Counted from the stretch's first letter, positions 19,067 to 27,975 are shown. The stretch: 64,000 bases of DNA from Cystobacter fuscus DSM 2262 (GCF_000335475.2 NZ_ANAH02000007.1:186001-250000); one strand, 5' to 3'. Numbers and translations: made by a program. The notes: generated by a model not told the origin, from the letters alone.

Positions 19067-20041
19067 ATGACCGTCCAGCTGCTGCAAGCCGTCCAGTTGT
19101 CCTGGTCTCCGAGTCTGCGCGTGACCCGCGCCGGAGGGGACTGCGAGAGCGTGCTGCGCCGCCCCGCCTCGGAGATGGTGGATCGCCCCCTCGAGGTGGT
19201 GCTGGGAACCACCGCCGAGAAGGTCCGGGCACTCGACGCCCTGGCGCGCGAGGACCGCCGGGCGGTGGAATTCCTGCCGGGCACGTTCGGCGCCCAGGAT
19301 CCGGTGCCGTTGCGGCTGGCGCTCGGGCTGGAAGCGGGTGAGGCCAGCGCGGTGGTGTTGGACTTGCGGGCCCTCTTGCAGGACGCCCCGCCGGTGCAGC
19401 TCTCCGGACTCGCCTCGCAGCTCAGCCACGAGCTGCGCAACCCCTTGAGTTCCGTGAAGATGGCGGTGCAGACGCTGGCGCGCAACACGGGCCTGTCCGA
19501 GCGGGATCAACGCCGGCTGACCATCGCCAACCGGGAGGTGCGCACCCTGGAGCGCATGCTGTGGCTCTTGTCCGAGTACGCCCGGGACAGCACCCCCACC
19601 CTGGAGCCGCATGCCGCGCGCACCCTCTTGGAGGAAGCCGCGGCCGTGGTGGCGCCGGAGCTGGCCGAGCGCCAGGTGGAAGTGCGCGTGACGGAGAGCG
19701 CGGAGGTGCCGCGCGTGCGGATGGAGCCCGGAAGGCTGCGGCCCGTGCTCGCCCAGGTGCTGCTCAACGTGGCCATGGGCCAGGCGTCGGGCACCCAGGT
19801 GCCGGTGACCATCCACCCGGGCCCACCGGGGCGGGTGCGCGTGGTGCTGGAGGACACGGCCGGCACGCTCTCCGAGGAGGAGCGCGGCTCGCTTTTCGTC
19901 CCCTTCGAGAGCAGTCTGGCACGAGGTGCGGGCTTGTCGCTCGCGGCCCTGCGCCGTGTGATGGTGCACCAGGGGGGCGATGTGTCCGCCGAGGCTGGAC
20001 CCCATGGGGGCACGGTCTTCACCCTTACCTTTACGGTCTGA
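19067..20041 (+). CDS. mrpA: Histidine kinase/phosphatase MrpA
   Basis: 324 residues from ATG 19067. The N-terminal ~110 residues are a soluble sensor with no membrane helix. The HisKA box is LASQLSHELRNPLSSV with His121, followed by a degenerate HATPase: N-box LAQVLLNVAMGQASG, G1 reduced to EDTAGTL, G2 as ARGAGLSLAALRRVM. The call rests on position: directly upstream of an NtrC-type regulator (5 bp gap) and mrpC, the order mrpA-mrpB-mrpC known in M. xanthus, where MrpA acts on MrpB, probably mainly as a phosphatase. The weak ATP-binding boxes fit a phosphatase bias, but that is inference. Confidence 0.85.
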   Translation: MTVQLLQAVQLSWSPSLRVTRAGGDCESVLRRPASEMVDRPLEVVLGTTAEKVRALDALAREDRRAVEFLPGTFGAQDPVPLRLALGLEAGEASAVVLDLRALLQDAPPVQLSGLASQLSHELRNPLSSVKMAVQTLARNTGLSERDQRRLTIANREVRTLERMLWLLSEYARDSTPTLEPHAARTLLEEAAAVVAPELAERQVEVRVTESAEVPRVRMEPGRLRPVLAQVLLNVAMGQASGTQVPVTIHPGPPGRVRVVLEDTAGTLSEEERGSLFVPFESSLARGAGLSLAALRRVMVHQGGDVSAEAGPHGGTVFTLTFTV

Positions 20042-20046
20042 GGGCC

Positions 20047-21477
20047 ATGGAGACGCTTCTCATCGTCGACGACGACCTGTCGCTGCTCGAATCCTTGAAG
20101 ATGCACTTCGAGGACATCGAGCACGACGGGGCGCCTCGCTACCAGGTGGTGACGGCCACACGCGCCGCCGAGGGCCTGCGGATGGCGGAGGAGGCCCAGC
20201 CGAGCGTCGTCATCCTCGACATGAAGCTGCCGGACCGCACGGGCCTGGACATCATCGAGGAGATGAAGGACCTGTGCGGCGACGCGCGCATCATCCTCGT
20301 GACGGCCTTCCATGACATGGAGACCACCATCCGGGCGATGAAGGCCGGCGCCTTCGACTACATCCACAAGCCCTTCCCGGACCTGGCGGCCCTGGACATC
20401 GTGGTGGCGCGCGCCCTGGAGTACCGGCAGCTGTCGCGCCGCGCCGCCACGGTGAACGTGGAGAGCGCCGCGGCGCGCCTGGGCGACATCGTGGGGACGA
20501 GCCCCCTCATGCAGCAGCTCGTCAAGGAGATTGGCAAGGTGGCCGGCAGCCACGCCACCGTGCTCATCCACGGCGAGAGCGGCACCGGCAAGGAGCTCAT
20601 CGCCCGCGTCATCCACAACTACTCCTATGACGAGGTGAAGCCCTTCATCGGCATCAACTGCTCGGCCATCGTGGACACGCTCCTGGAGAGCGAGCTGTTC
20701 GGCCACGAGAAGGGCGCCTTCACGGGCGCCAGCTCCGTGAAGCCCGGCAAGTTCGAGATCGCCGAGGATGGCACCATCTTCCTGGATGAAATCGGCGACA
20801 TGTCGCTGATGCTCCAGGCCAAGCTCCTGCGCGTGCTCCAGGAGCGCGAGTTCGAGCGCGTGGGCGGCGTCAAGCGGATCAAGCTGCGCGCCCGCGTCAT
20901 CGCCGCCACCCACCGCCACCTGGCGGACGAGGTGGCCGCGGGGCGCTTCCGCGAGGACCTCTACCAGCGCCTCAAGGTCATCACCCTGCAGCTCCCCCCG
21001 CTGCGCGAGCGGCGCGAGGACATCCCCCCGCTGGTGCACCACCTGCTCGAGCGCATCAACGAGAAGGTGCACAAGCGCGTCACCCGCGTGCCCCCGGAGG
21101 TGCTCGAGCACCTCACGCGCCTGCCCTGGCGCGGCAACGTGCGCGAGTTGGAGAACGTGCTCACGCGCGCCGTGGTGCTCGCCCCGGGCGAGGTGCTGCT
21201 CGCCGAGAGCCTCCCCGCCCTCGAGCCCACCCCCTCCGAGCACGGCCACGGCCCGGGCCCCTCCACCGCCAACGGCCTGCCCAACTTCCTCGCATCCCCC
21301 ATCGCCGACCCCAACCTCATCCCCACCCTGGAAGAGGCGGAGCGGATGCTCATCGAGCTCACCCTCAACGTCACCAAGGGCCACAAGGGCAAGACGTGCC
21401 AGATCCTCGGCATCAGTCGCCCCACGCTCGAGCGCAAGCTCCAGAAGTACGGTGTCCGACAAGATCATCAGCCGTAG
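20047..21477 (+). CDS. mrpB: NtrC-family sigma-54 activator MrpB
   Basis: 476 residues. Receiver domain at 1-120 with acidic pocket IVDDD (7-10), phospho-acceptor Asp58 in VVILDMKLPD, and Lys108 in HKPF. AAA+ domain with Walker A GESGTGKE (176-183), the sigma-54 contact loop GAFTGA (223-228), Walker B as GTIFLDEIGD. C-terminal Fis-type HTH: KTCQILGISRPTLERKLQKYG. Every element needed for sigma-54 activation is present. In M. xanthus MrpB is required for mrpC transcription during starvation-induced development, and a -24/-12-like element does occur upstream of mrpC here. Confidence 0.93.
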   Translation: METLLIVDDDLSLLESLKMHFEDIEHDGAPRYQVVTATRAAEGLRMAEEAQPSVVILDMKLPDRTGLDIIEEMKDLCGDARIILVTAFHDMETTIRAMKAGAFDYIHKPFPDLAALDIVVARALEYRQLSRRAATVNVESAAARLGDIVGTSPLMQQLVKEIGKVAGSHATVLIHGESGTGKELIARVIHNYSYDEVKPFIGINCSAIVDTLLESELFGHEKGAFTGASSVKPGKFEIAEDGTIFLDEIGDMSLMLQAKLLRVLQEREFERVGGVKRIKLRARVIAATHRHLADEVAAGRFREDLYQRLKVITLQLPPLRERREDIPPLVHHLLERINEKVHKRVTRVPPEVLEHLTRLPWRGNVRELENVLTRAVVLAPGEVLLAESLPALEPTPSEHGHGPGPSTANGLPNFLASPIADPNLIPTLEEAERMLIELTLNVTKGHKGKTCQILGISRPTLERKLQKYGVRQDHQP

Positions 21478-21500
21478 GGGCAAAGGCTCGCGGGTGGACA

Positions 21501-21518
21501 CTGTCGGACCTCCAACAC
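21501..21518. promoter_or_regulatory. Near-match to the MrpC box upstream of mrpC
   Basis: CTGTC, eight bases, AACAC; read on the other strand it is GTGTT-N8-GACAG, 9 of 10 positions of the consensus I recall (GTGTY-N8-RACAC). It sits about 240 bp upstream of the mrpC start and ~155 bp upstream of the -24 element. In M. xanthus MrpC is reported to autoregulate negatively and to bind its own upstream region, so this is a candidate autoregulatory site. Confidence 0.5.
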
Positions 21519-21531
21519 CACCCCCGCCGGA

Positions 21532-21597
21532 TTGAACGAAACGTTCAAATTGATCAGACTGTTTGAACGTTCTGTTTCAGCTTTCGGACATTCGAAA
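21532..21597. promoter_or_regulatory. Cluster of palindromes in the mrpC upstream region (possible activator sites)
   Basis: Three dyads within 66 bp: TTGAACG-AAA-CGTTCAA (21532-21548, perfect 7-bp arms), GAACGTTC (21565-21572, same core, ~28 bp further on) and TTTCG-N6-CGAAA (21582-21597). They lie 75-140 bp upstream of the -24/-12 element, the normal distance for NtrC-type enhancer sites, so MrpB is the obvious candidate binder; MrpC or another developmental regulator is possible. Confidence 0.5.
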
Positions 21598-21671
21598 CCA
21601 CGTCACGGCGCGGCGCATCGCTAAGTAGGCGTCATCGCAGGCTTTTTCAGGATTTGGAAAGAACGTTGGGG

Positions 21672-21687
21672 TTGGCACAAAGCTTGG
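21672..21687 (+). promoter_or_regulatory. Sigma-54-like -24/-12 promoter element of mrpC
   Basis: TGGCACAAAGCTTGGA: the -24 block TGGCAC is perfect, spacing of five bases is right, and the -12 block reads TTGG instead of TTGC. It would place the transcript start near 21698 and give a leader of about 60 nt before the mrpC ATG. Presence of an NtrC-type gene (mrpB) just upstream and of palindromes at enhancer distance supports the call despite the imperfect -12. Confidence 0.65.
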
Positions 21688-21758
21688 AAAGGGACTGTTC
21701 CGTTCGCAGCACAGCAACCCCTCTTCCAAACCCTCAACCGCCTGCAGGAGTGCCCGCC

Positions 21759-22505
21759 ATGCACGGTTTCAATCGCCCCCTCGGTCCCATCGGTTCCAAC
21801 GTCGTCGCCCCCATCCAGACCACGAGCTCCGGCATGCTCGTCACCGCCAACAAGCTGGTGCCCGGTCAGGAGGCGATCGACTTCAAGGGCTACTTCAAGG
21901 TTGAGTCCTTCCCCCACAACTCCGTCATCTACCGCCCCGGCGACACGACGGACCGCGTGTACCTGCTCAAGAGCGGGCGCGTGCGCCTGATGCGGCTGGG
22001 CAAGAACAGCTCGCGCTCGGTGGTGAGCATCCTGCGCGCGGGGGACTTGTTCGGCGAGCTGTTCCGTCCGGAGGGCACGCCGGTCGAGGAGATGGCGATC
22101 GCGTCGGGCGAGGCCGAGGTGTGGAGCATCGAGGGACGTGACTTCCGCGCGCAGCTCGAGGCGCGGCCGGCCCTGGCGGTGGACGTGGTGCGCGCCTACG
22201 CCGAGCGCGTGCGCTCGCTGCGCAAGCGCGTGCTGGGACTGACCTTCAAGGAAGTGCCGGCCCGTCTGGCCGACACCCTGCTCACCCTGGCCGAGGCCCA
22301 CGGCGAGCGCTGCCCGCACGGCGGCGAGACGGACCTGCGCGGCATCACCCAGCAGGACCTGGCGGACCTGGTGGGCGCCTCGCGCTCCTTCGTCTCCACG
22401 CTCATCAACGAGATGAAGCGCGATGGCGTGCTCGGCAACGTGGGCCGCATCCTCTGCATCCGCGACCAGAAGGCGCTGCGCAAGCTGGCCTCCAAGGAGA
22501 AGTAG
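21759..22505 (+). CDS. mrpC: Crp/Fnr-family developmental regulator MrpC
   Basis: 248 residues, as in M. xanthus as I recall it. A ~40-residue N-terminal extension starts MHGFNRPLGPIGSNVVAPIQ; this extension distinguishes full-length MrpC from the shorter MrpC2 form described in M. xanthus. The cNMP-binding-like beta roll follows (SVIYRPGDTTDRVYLLKSGR, then LFGELFRPEGTPVEEMAIAS), lacking the Arg/Ser pair that binds cAMP in Crp. Then the dimer helix and a Crp-type HTH: GITQQDLADLVGASRSFVST, LINEMKRDG. MrpC controls fruA and many developmental genes. A strong terminator follows the stop. Confidence 0.96.
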   Translation: MHGFNRPLGPIGSNVVAPIQTTSSGMLVTANKLVPGQEAIDFKGYFKVESFPHNSVIYRPGDTTDRVYLLKSGRVRLMRLGKNSSRSVVSILRAGDLFGELFRPEGTPVEEMAIASGEAEVWSIEGRDFRAQLEARPALAVDVVRAYAERVRSLRKRVLGLTFKEVPARLADTLLTLAEAHGERCPHGGETDLRGITQQDLADLVGASRSFVSTLINEMKRDGVLGNVGRILCIRDQKALRKLASKEK

Positions 22506-22536
22506 TCCCGGCGCTTCCCCTCCGGGAAGCCCCAGG

Positions 22537-22588
22537 ACCCCGGCCGCCCCCCGTCGCACACGGGGTGGGCGCCGGGGTTCTTCTTTTT
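22537..22588 (+). terminator. Rho-independent terminator after mrpC, nested double stem
   Basis: Outer stem ACCCCGGC/GCCGGGGT (22537-22544 with 22571-22578) encloses an inner stem CCCCGT/ACGGGG (22549-22554 with 22560-22565) with a 5-base loop, and is followed by TTCTTCTTTTT. It begins about 30 bp past the mrpC stop, so mrpC is monocistronic at its 3' end. It also shows that an upstream start for the next gene inside this hairpin is unlikely. Confidence 0.85.
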
Positions 22589-22639
22589 CGCGCGCGCCGC
22601 GTGTCTCCGGGCTTGCTCCCTCCGTCCGGGAGACCCAGC

Positions 22640-24523
22640 ATGCGCGGGCCCGTGACGACTCCCGCTCTCTCCGACTCCGCCCTCCCTGATCGCACGTACA
22701 CCGAGCGCCGCACCGCCGCCGAGGCGGAGCTGCGGCGGCTGGACACGGTCAGTGCCCGCTACGCCAACCTGCGCGCCGTCGTCTTCACCGCCGGCGCCGC
22801 GGTGGCGGTGGCCGTCATGTTCGGCCGGCTGCCCCGGACGGGGTGGTGGGCCGTGGGGGTGGCCCTGCTCGGCTATGTCGTCCTGGCGGTGTTGCACCAC
22901 CAGGTGTTCCTGCGCGAGGCGCGGCAGCGACAATTCGTTCAACTCAACGCCCGCGGTCTCGCCCGGCTGACGCGCGGCTGGCACGACTTCCCCGAGCGCG
23001 GGGAGCGCTTCCTGTCGGGCTCGCACCTGTACGCGGCGGACCTGGACGTCTTCGGCCAGGGCAGCGTCTTCCAGCTCATGAACGAGACGGCGACACGCGC
23101 GGGCGAGGAGCGGCTGGCGGCGTGGCTGTCCGCGCCGGCGACGGCGTCCGAGGTGCGCACCCGGCAGGAGGCGGCGCGCGAGCTCATCCCCCGGTTGGGC
23201 TTCCGTCAGGAGGTGTGCGTGGAGGCGCGCACCGTGGCCCGGGAGAAGGCGGACCCGGCGCTGTTCATCACCTGGGCGGAGAGCGGCCCCATGCTCACGG
23301 AGATTCAATGGGCCCGGCCCGTGGCGCTCCTGCTGCCCCCCATCACCCTGACGCTCTTCGTGCTGGGACAGCTCGAGCTGCTCCCCGGCTGGGCGTGGTG
23401 GCTCGGGCTGTTCGCCCAGCTGGGCGTGGTGATGCTGACCCGGGGGCGGCTGCAGGCCATGGAGGAGCGCATGAGCGCGGGCGAGCGGGGCTTCGTGCGC
23501 TATGCCCCCGTCTTCGAGCGCGTGGAACGCGAGCGCTTCGAGCACCCGGAGCTGCGCCGCATCCAGGGCGGCATGCAGCGCGAGGCGCGCGAGCCCGTGT
23601 CGGCGCACCTCAAGCGCTTCAGCTTCCTCTACTCCTTCGCGGAGCTCAAACGGCACCAGTTCCACCCGCTGGTGCACCTGTTCACCCTGTGGGACGTGCA
23701 CGCCATGTTCGCCCTGGAGCGGTGGAAGCAGCGCCATGGCGCCCAGGTACGCGGCTGGTTCGAGGCCCTGGCGGAGCTGGAGGCGCTCTCGTGCCTCGCG
23801 GGGCTGGCGTATGATCGGCCGCGCTTCATCTGGCCCACGCTCGAGGAGACGGGTCCCCGGGTGAAGGCGGAGGGCATGGGCCACGCGCTGCTGGACGCCC
23901 CCGTGCTCAATGACGTGGAGCTGCCGGGGCCCGGGTGCGCGCTGCTGCTCACCGGCTCCAACATGTCGGGCAAGACGACGCTGCTGCGCGCCCTGGGGCT
24001 CAACACGGTGCTCGCCCTGGCCGGCGCCCCCGTCTGCGCGCGCGCCTTCTCCGTCTCGCCCGTCCAGGTGCTCACCAGCATGCGGGTGAAGGACTCCCTG
24101 GAGCGGGGCGTGTCCTACTTCTACGCCGAGGTGCAGCGCATCAAGGCCGTGCTGGACGCGGCGAGCGCCGCCCGGGGCCAGGCGCTCTTCCTCCTGGATG
24201 AAATCCTGCTCGGCACCAATACCCGCGAGCGGCAGATCGCCTCGCGCGAGGTGCTGCGCCTGCTGCTCGCCACCGGCGCCAGCGGCGGCGTCACCACGCA
24301 CGACCTGTCCCTGGCCAGCCTCGCCGAGGAGTACGCCGGCCGGGTGGTCAACATGCACTTCCGCGATCACCTGGAGGACGGGAAGATGGTGTTCGACTAC
24401 CAGCTGCGCCCCGGCGTCGTGGACACCACCAACGCCCTGCGCGTCCTGAAGATGGCCGGCGTTCCCGTGGAGGACGCACCCTCCGCCCCGCTCCGTTCCA
24501 CTCCGGGTGAAAGCCTCTCCTGA
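22640..24523 (+). CDS. MutS-related ATPase with N-terminal membrane segments
   Basis: 627 residues from ATG 22640. Two N-terminal hydrophobic hairpins (about 43-85 and 220-265) flank a region like the MutS clamp/core remnants; the C-terminal ~200 residues are a MutS ABC-ATPase: Walker A LTGSNMSGKTTLLRAL near residue 437, signature-like DSLERGVSYFYAEVQRI, Walker B ALFLLDEILLGTNTRER near 517, and the His-switch THDLSLA. The mismatch-recognition domain I of MutS is absent. Such membrane-anchored MutS-like proteins are widespread, but I know of no assigned role. It stands alone after the mrpC terminator. Confidence 0.82.
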   Translation: MRGPVTTPALSDSALPDRTYTERRTAAEAELRRLDTVSARYANLRAVVFTAGAAVAVAVMFGRLPRTGWWAVGVALLGYVVLAVLHHQVFLREARQRQFVQLNARGLARLTRGWHDFPERGERFLSGSHLYAADLDVFGQGSVFQLMNETATRAGEERLAAWLSAPATASEVRTRQEAARELIPRLGFRQEVCVEARTVAREKADPALFITWAESGPMLTEIQWARPVALLLPPITLTLFVLGQLELLPGWAWWLGLFAQLGVVMLTRGRLQAMEERMSAGERGFVRYAPVFERVERERFEHPELRRIQGGMQREAREPVSAHLKRFSFLYSFAELKRHQFHPLVHLFTLWDVHAMFALERWKQRHGAQVRGWFEALAELEALSCLAGLAYDRPRFIWPTLEETGPRVKAEGMGHALLDAPVLNDVELPGPGCALLLTGSNMSGKTTLLRALGLNTVLALAGAPVCARAFSVSPVQVLTSMRVKDSLERGVSYFYAEVQRIKAVLDAASAARGQALFLLDEILLGTNTRERQIASREVLRLLLATGASGGVTTHDLSLASLAEEYAGRVVNMHFRDHLEDGKMVFDYQLRPGVVDTTNALRVLKMAGVPVEDAPSAPLRSTPGESLS

Positions 24524-24641
24524 TCGCGGAACCACGCCTGCCTACATCGTCGCCCTCTCTCCATTCCTTTTAAACGAGGAAAGCGTGGACGGCACGATAC
24601 CCGGTGGATTCAGGATCGGAAATGGTTGAAAGTAGGCGCCC

Positions 24642-25403
24642 ATGTCGAGGAAGAACAATCGCCCTGTGGACGGCGAGTCCGGACAGGCGGCGGTGGAAGC
24701 GGCGCTTACGCTCCCGTTATCGATCTTCCTGATCCTGGCGACGATCCAATTCTTCCTGTTGCTCCAGGCGCGCACGATGACGGAGTACGCGGCGTTTCGC
24801 GCCGTGCGTACCGGCAGCGTGAAGCACGCCAACTGCGAGGCGATGACCCACGCGGCCATCGCGGCGCTGCTGCCCACCTTCGCCCGGACGGACTCGCCCG
24901 CGGCGCTGGGCGCGGCGTTTCGCAACCATCGGGACAACGAGTACACGGTCGGCCATGACTCGGGACACACCGGCGCCATCGTGTGGATCGTGCGCGAGCG
25001 GCCCGTGCTCGGGGAGATCCGCGCCAACGAGGAGGAGTCCTTCGATGATCCGGCGCGCTACACCAGCGTGGCGGACGTGACGCGCCTGGAGGCCCGGCTC
25101 ATCTTCTGGTACCCGATGCGCATCCCCTTCGCCAACTGGGTGCTCGGCCGCATGTTCCTGGCCCACCTGGGGCTGCGCGACTACACCGCCGACAACCCGC
25201 TCATGTCCCCCCAACGGGCACAGTGGGGCAGTCAGACGGCCTTCCGGCTCAACGGCCTCATCGGGCAGGAGCTGCTCGATCGCGCCAGCCGCCATCAATA
25301 CGTCTTCCCACTCCAAGCCAACTACGCCATGCGCATGATGACGCCCCCGCGTCGCAGGAACTTCGCCCGGCAGAACTGCAATCCGACCCCGGAGGGGTTG
25401 TGA
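24642..25403 (+). CDS. TadE-like pseudopilin
   Basis: 253 residues. The N-terminal basic stretch and DGESGQAAVEAALTLPLSIFL form the TadE signature (G-Q-A-x-V-E-x-A, then a hydrophobic helix), a site for prepilin-peptidase processing. The rest is a soluble, periplasmic-type domain of ~200 residues without recognised motif. It opens a cluster of four genes linked by overlaps, 24.6-28.7 kb. TadE-like minor pilins help assemble or export Flp/Tad pili. A stretch of about 120 bp separates it from the MutS-like gene. Confidence 0.82.
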   Translation: MSRKNNRPVDGESGQAAVEAALTLPLSIFLILATIQFFLLLQARTMTEYAAFRAVRTGSVKHANCEAMTHAAIAALLPTFARTDSPAALGAAFRNHRDNEYTVGHDSGHTGAIVWIVRERPVLGEIRANEEESFDDPARYTSVADVTRLEARLIFWYPMRIPFANWVLGRMFLAHLGLRDYTADNPLMSPQRAQWGSQTAFRLNGLIGQELLDRASRHQYVFPLQANYAMRMMTPPRRRNFARQNCNPTPEGL

Positions 25404-26905
25404 AGACCCGGTCCCCCCACCCGAGGCGCCCCCGTGGACAGGCTCTCGTGTTGATGAGCCTGACGATGCTGCTGCTCACCCTCATGGTCTGCGTCACGCT
25501 CTCCTTCTCCCTGCGCGTGCGCGAGAAGATGGAGGCGCAGAGCATCGCGGACCTCGCCGCCTACAGCAGCGCGGTGGCCACCGCGCGCACCTTCAACAGC
25601 ATCGCCCTGATGAACCGCGCGCAGACGGGCCAGCTCGTGGCCCTCACCGCGACGGAGAGCCTGGTGAGCTGGACCAGCATGGTGCGCGCCAGCCTCGTCG
25701 CCGCGCGCGCGAGCATCGCCGGCTGCGCTCCCCCGCCCGAGGTGATCGAGGCCCTGGAAGAAGAGAACGAGGAGATCCAGGAGAAGTGGGACGAGCTGGA
25801 CGCGGCCGCGGGCGTGCAGGCGCTCAACATCCAGATGATGGCCTGGCACCTGTCGGGCCTCGAGGGCAAGCTGTACAAGCAGCTGCAGGAGTCCGTCGAC
25901 GGAGGGCCGAAGTCCTTCGCCACCCAGCTGTCGAAGCTGGCCAGCGAGGGCACCCGCTTCGAGGGAGAACTCCAGGGGGGCGCCACGCAGGTGTCCCTGG
26001 ACGAGCTGACCTGGGCCACCACGGGCTATGGCTGGTTCCGCGACATGGCCATGGCCAGCCGCGGCTACGAGTTCATCACCCGCCGGGCGGTTCCCCCGCC
26101 CACCGCCACCGCCGATGGCCCCATGGGGCAGTTGGAGATCACCGTCACGCCCGACGGAGAGGGCGGGGGCAGCACCTACTGGGGCGATACCCCTCCGGGG
26201 GACGCCAACGGCCACGGAGGAAGCACGGGCAGTCCCGGCACCACCGACTTCCTCATCGCCGAGGACCACGCCACCGTGACGGCCAGCTACGCCGGCTGCG
26301 CGGGCGTGCCCGTGCGGGCCCGGGCCATGGTGCGCGCCACCGACCAGAACGACACCAGTGACAACCACACCTGGGGCGCCGGAGCCGTGGTCGGCGAGGA
26401 CCCCGGCATGGACAAGCAGTACCGGCACACGCTCCTGCCCTGTGACAGACCCGAGTACTGCCCGAACGTCTTCGTCGGCGGCATGGCCTTCAACACCGGC
26501 GACGTCAACGACAAGAACCTCTGGGCCCAGCCCAAGCTCTTCTCGCTCGTCCAGCGCGACTACAAGGTCCGCGACGCGGCGGGCGTGCCGCCCGATCCCT
26601 GGCTCTTGCGCTTCAACTTCCAGTTCTCCCCCGCGCGCACCAGCTCGTTCGACAACCGCGGCCTGACCCTGGCCAGCGGAACCGACATCAGCGTGCAGTA
26701 CTCGCTCGCCACGGGGCTGGCCTACTACCACCGGCGCGGGCGCTGGAACGAACCCCCCAACCTGTGGAACCCCTTCTGGCGCGCCACCCTCGCCTCCGCG
26801 GATGTCGACGCGTCGGGCAACGCCGACGTCGAGCGCACGGTGGGGGGCCCCGCCGCCCAGGCCTACAACGCCCTCATCAAGGCCGGCTTCAAGGGAGCGC
26901 ACTGA
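25400..26905 (+). CDS. TadG-like pilus-assembly/secreted protein
   Basis: 501 residues from a GTG that shares GTGA with the TadE-like stop; GGAGGGG precedes it. N-terminus RRPRGQALVLMSLTMLLLTLMV is a TadG-type single membrane helix, and the first 60 residues after it (QSIADLAAYSSAVATARTFN) match the typical TadG 'ADLAALAGA' pattern. Residues ~115-140 are a Glu-rich helix (EALEEENEEIQEKWDELD). The remaining ~350 residues are unassigned, with a Gly/Ser-rich loop around 250-280. No von Willebrand A domain was recognised, unlike some TadG proteins. Confidence 0.72.
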   Translation: MKTRSPHPRRPRGQALVLMSLTMLLLTLMVCVTLSFSLRVREKMEAQSIADLAAYSSAVATARTFNSIALMNRAQTGQLVALTATESLVSWTSMVRASLVAARASIAGCAPPPEVIEALEEENEEIQEKWDELDAAAGVQALNIQMMAWHLSGLEGKLYKQLQESVDGGPKSFATQLSKLASEGTRFEGELQGGATQVSLDELTWATTGYGWFRDMAMASRGYEFITRRAVPPPTATADGPMGQLEITVTPDGEGGGSTYWGDTPPGDANGHGGSTGSPGTTDFLIAEDHATVTASYAGCAGVPVRARAMVRATDQNDTSDNHTWGAGAVVGEDPGMDKQYRHTLLPCDRPEYCPNVFVGGMAFNTGDVNDKNLWAQPKLFSLVQRDYKVRDAAGVPPDPWLLRFNFQFSPARTSSFDNRGLTLASGTDISVQYSLATGLAYYHRRGRWNEPPNLWNPFWRATLASADVDASGNADVERTVGGPAAQAYNALIKAGFKGAH

Positions 26906-27975
26906 TGAAGCGGACCGCGCGCAAGGCCCCCCGGGGCCAATCCATCGTGGAACTGGCCCTGGCCCTGCTGCTCTTCATCTCCGTGGTCATGCTCGGCATC
27001 CACTTCGCCGAGGTGGGCTATCTGCCCATCAAGGTGCATGAGGCGGCCGTCTCCCCGCTCTGGGACAGCACCGCCCTGCGCGTCCACCGGATGCACGGCA
27101 CCAAGACCAACATGGGCGACTTCTCCACCTTCCCCGCCATCCCCACCTCGGTGGAGGCCAACGCCAACGGGCGCTACCACGACTTCGACGGGCGCAGCTC
27201 CACCCCGGGCAACGGCGACACCGCCGTCACCCAGGTCTTCACCCGCATCCAGGACATGCTCGTGCGCTGCGAGCGCCAGGACGAGGTGGAGTTCGACCTG
27301 GTGCGTGGCAGGCGCCCGGCCCTCATGGAGGCCGTCGACGGCGACTTCGCGCAGCCTCCGCCCGGCGCACAGACGGGCAACGACACGGACAGCGTGCTCA
27401 CGGACGTCTACCAGAACATGGGCGGCATCTCGTGCCGCGCCGAGGCCCGGCTCGACACGCTGCCCTCGCTGCCCAGGCACTTCCTGGAACAGCAGAACGG
27501 CGGCTTCTTCGACACCCCGCTGGCCACGCGCTTCACCATGAAGGTGTGCGGCGTGGGCCGCGCCAAGGACGGCGAGTGCAAGGGCCGCTACGGCATCCTG
27601 CTCGGGGACTGGGCCTTCGCCGACCGCGAGGTCAGCGAGCACTGCCCCCTCCAGCCCGAGAACCCCGACCAGCCCTGCGGGGAGAACCGGGCCTTCTACT
27701 ACGCGGCGATGAGCGTGTTCGATCGCAACCTGGGCTCCACCGGCAAGGCCGGCTCGGAGTTCGCCGAGGAGTTCGCGGGCTTCAGCCCCATCGACGAGGA
27801 CGGCTTCTTCATGAGCTACCGCGGCGAGGAGGACGGGTACATCGAGAACAAGACGCCCGAGGGCGAGGCCCTGGACATGAAGGATCGGCCCTACAACACG
27901 GGCGGCGTCGAGCACGAACCCGACCCGGAGCGGCGTGACTCCAACACGTGCTACCTGGGCATCCCCGGATGCTGA
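26905..27975 (+). CDS. TadE-like minor pilin, larger variant
   Basis: 356 residues from the ATG that overlaps the previous stop (TGATG). N-terminus KAPRGQSIVELALALLLFISVVMLG is the TadE motif (G-Q-S-x-V-E-x-A) followed by a 20-residue hydrophobic helix. The soluble domain carries several Cys (two in VRCERQ and ISCRAE, others in KVCGVG, GECKGR, EHCPLQ, QPCGEN, NTCYLG, PGC), suggesting disulfides in an extracytoplasmic location. Third gene in the coupled cluster. Confidence 0.75.
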   Translation: MKRTARKAPRGQSIVELALALLLFISVVMLGIHFAEVGYLPIKVHEAAVSPLWDSTALRVHRMHGTKTNMGDFSTFPAIPTSVEANANGRYHDFDGRSSTPGNGDTAVTQVFTRIQDMLVRCERQDEVEFDLVRGRRPALMEAVDGDFAQPPPGAQTGNDTDSVLTDVYQNMGGISCRAEARLDTLPSLPRHFLEQQNGGFFDTPLATRFTMKVCGVGRAKDGECKGRYGILLGDWAFADREVSEHCPLQPENPDQPCGENRAFYYAAMSVFDRNLGSTGKAGSEFAEEFAGFSPIDEDGFFMSYRGEEDGYIENKTPEGEALDMKDRPYNTGGVEHEPDPERRDSNTCYLGIPGC

